Assembly: GCF_005943945.1 (NCBI RefSeq)
Contig: NZ_CP040710.1
Span: 4,447,501 to 4,511,500, forward strand
Direction of reading: 5' to 3'
From: Aggregatimonas sangjinii
GTDB taxonomy: Bacteria > Bacteroidota > Bacteroidia > Flavobacteriales > Flavobacteriaceae
DNA length: 64,000 nucleotides
Part shown: positions 63,442-64,000 of the stretch, piece by piece
Position numbering within the stretch: position 1 is the first letter of the stretch
Layout: every line of letters begins with the position of its first letter
The notes under the pieces: model-generated
Told to the model about the DNA's origin: nothing
What the model saw: the letters and a program-made list of their open reading frames with translations, nothing else
The model's database searches: none
Translations under genes and position numbers: made by a program

Positions 63442-63610
63442 GTGGCCCCACCCGACCTCCCCTCAGGAGAGGAGTCTATGGCGTGTCTAATTTGTGTTAA
63501 CTGTGGTCTTAATTGGTCAGTAGTTATAATTGATTTAGACGCTTTTCACAATAGAAAAACGTATAGCACCCAAAAAGAAAGCCTCCAAAAGGGGGATTAA
63601 AGGGGCTAAG
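63442..63610. repeat. Dispersed repeats between DUF58 and moxR
   Basis: Two fragments of the CCTCTCC/GGAGAGG repeat family: gtggccccacccgacctcccctcaggagaggag at 63442-63474 and gcctccaaaagggggattaaaggggct at 63581-63607, separated by about 105 nt. The second lies only a few bases before the moxR stop region, and the spacer is otherwise gene-free. Confidence 0.6.
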
Positions 63611-64000
63611 GTACTTCAATCTCGTTAACGATCTTGTTGATGATTTCCTCGGAAGTGATGTACTCGGCCTCTGCTTCGTAGGTAATCCCGATGCGATGGC
63701 GAAGTACATCATGTACGACTGCCCTCACATCCTCGGGCACCACATAGCCCCTACGTTTGATAAAGGCATAGCATTTGGCGGCTATTCCGAGATTGATACT
63801 ACCCCTTGGCGAGGCACCGAAACTTATGAGTGGTTTCAGGCTTTCTAGATTGTATTTTTCGGGATAGCGGGTCGCGAAAACCAAATCAAGAATGTACTTT
63901 TCTATTTTCTCGTCCATGTAAACATCCCTAACAGCCTTCTGCGCACTCAAAATCTGGTCGATACTCACCACCGGGTTTACGGCTTCATAGGCATCGTTCA
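63606..64000 (-). CDS. MoxR family AAA ATPase (5' end outside window)
   Basis: C-terminal part of a MoxR ATPase: translation from the right edge is in frame and leads into VVSIDQILSAQKAVRDVYMDEKIEKYILDLVFATR, then FGASPRGSINLGIAAKCYAFIKRRGYVVPEDVRAVVHDVLRHRI. GASPR is the sensor-2 arginine motif. The first ATPase motifs (Walker A and B) lie outside the window. It is the first gene of the Bat operon and probably chaperones VWA partners. Confidence 0.92.
   Translation of the reverse strand, partial: NDAYEAVNPVVSIDQILSAQKAVRDVYMDEKIEKYILDLVFATRYPEKYNLESLKPLISFGASPRGSINLGIAAKCYAFIKRRGYVVPEDVRAVVHDVLRHRIGITYEAEAEYITSEEIINKIVNEIEVP

Overview
The window is a 64-kb chromosomal segment of a marine-type Flavobacteriaceae (Bacteroidota). 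Supporting this are the promoter style (TAnnTTTG -7 elements with few Shine-Dalgarno sites), the flavobacterial gene orders acpP-fabF-rnc-IPExxxVDY-pyk and moxR-DUF58-batA/B/C/D/E, a TamL-type lipidated BamA paralogue beside a very large TamB, an OmpA with thrombospondin-3 repeats, and short palindromic dispersed repeats (cores CTCGACTGCGCTCGA and CTCTCCAAAAGAGAGG) in many gaps. A genus in the Maribacter/Zobellia/Muricauda neighbourhood is an inference only. Most of the window is ordinary core genome; the accessory signals are short and sit between genes.

Layout. 0-10 kb: thymidine kinase (cut by the left edge), a conserved hypothetical, rsmI, a DUF819 membrane protein, a uracil-DNA-glycosylase-family protein, an AhpD-like peroxidase facing an OsmC protein, a four-helix-bundle (S23/IVP) cassette framed by inverted repeats, recJ, a VOC protein, an MFS exporter and a predicted outer-membrane barrel. 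10-24 kb: lpxH and queD, a methyltransferase, two tiny paralogous membrane proteins, DUF4199, a crotonase, a MATE pump, GNAT, a tandem UspA protein, and tamB-tamL. 24-25 kb: an unusual tRNA-Ala(GGC) locus in which a GIY-YIG nuclease gene runs into the tRNA, with broken tRNA halves on both sides. 25-35 kb: SDR, AddB-like and AddA-like recombination proteins separated by ompA and kbl. 35-37 kb: sodA, then a 1.2-kb gene-free stretch holding four copies of a ~70-nt element that looks like a tandem small-RNA array read leftward. 37-46 kb: purF, a PfkB kinase, RNase H, purN, then divergently acpP, fabF, rnc, an IPExxxVDY protein and pyk. 46-55 kb: a PAS protein, dinB, CYTH, a YciI-like lipoprotein, pheS, and a SulP / beta-carbonic anhydrase / SulP cluster. 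55-64 kb: the Bat (aerotolerance) operon, transcribed leftward from moxR (cut by the right edge).

How they work together: the window holds envelope building (lpxH, TamB/TamL, OmpA), fatty-acid and purine synthesis, DNA repair (RecJ, AddAB-like, DinB, UDG), oxidative-stress defence (SOD, OsmC, AhpD-like) and probable bicarbonate handling (SulP plus carbonic anhydrase). The items most worth a second look are the GIY-YIG/tRNA-Ala locus, the four-copy RNA-like array, the four-helix-bundle cassette, the two micro-membrane proteins missed by length cut-offs, and a terminator-like hairpin inside the start of rnc.
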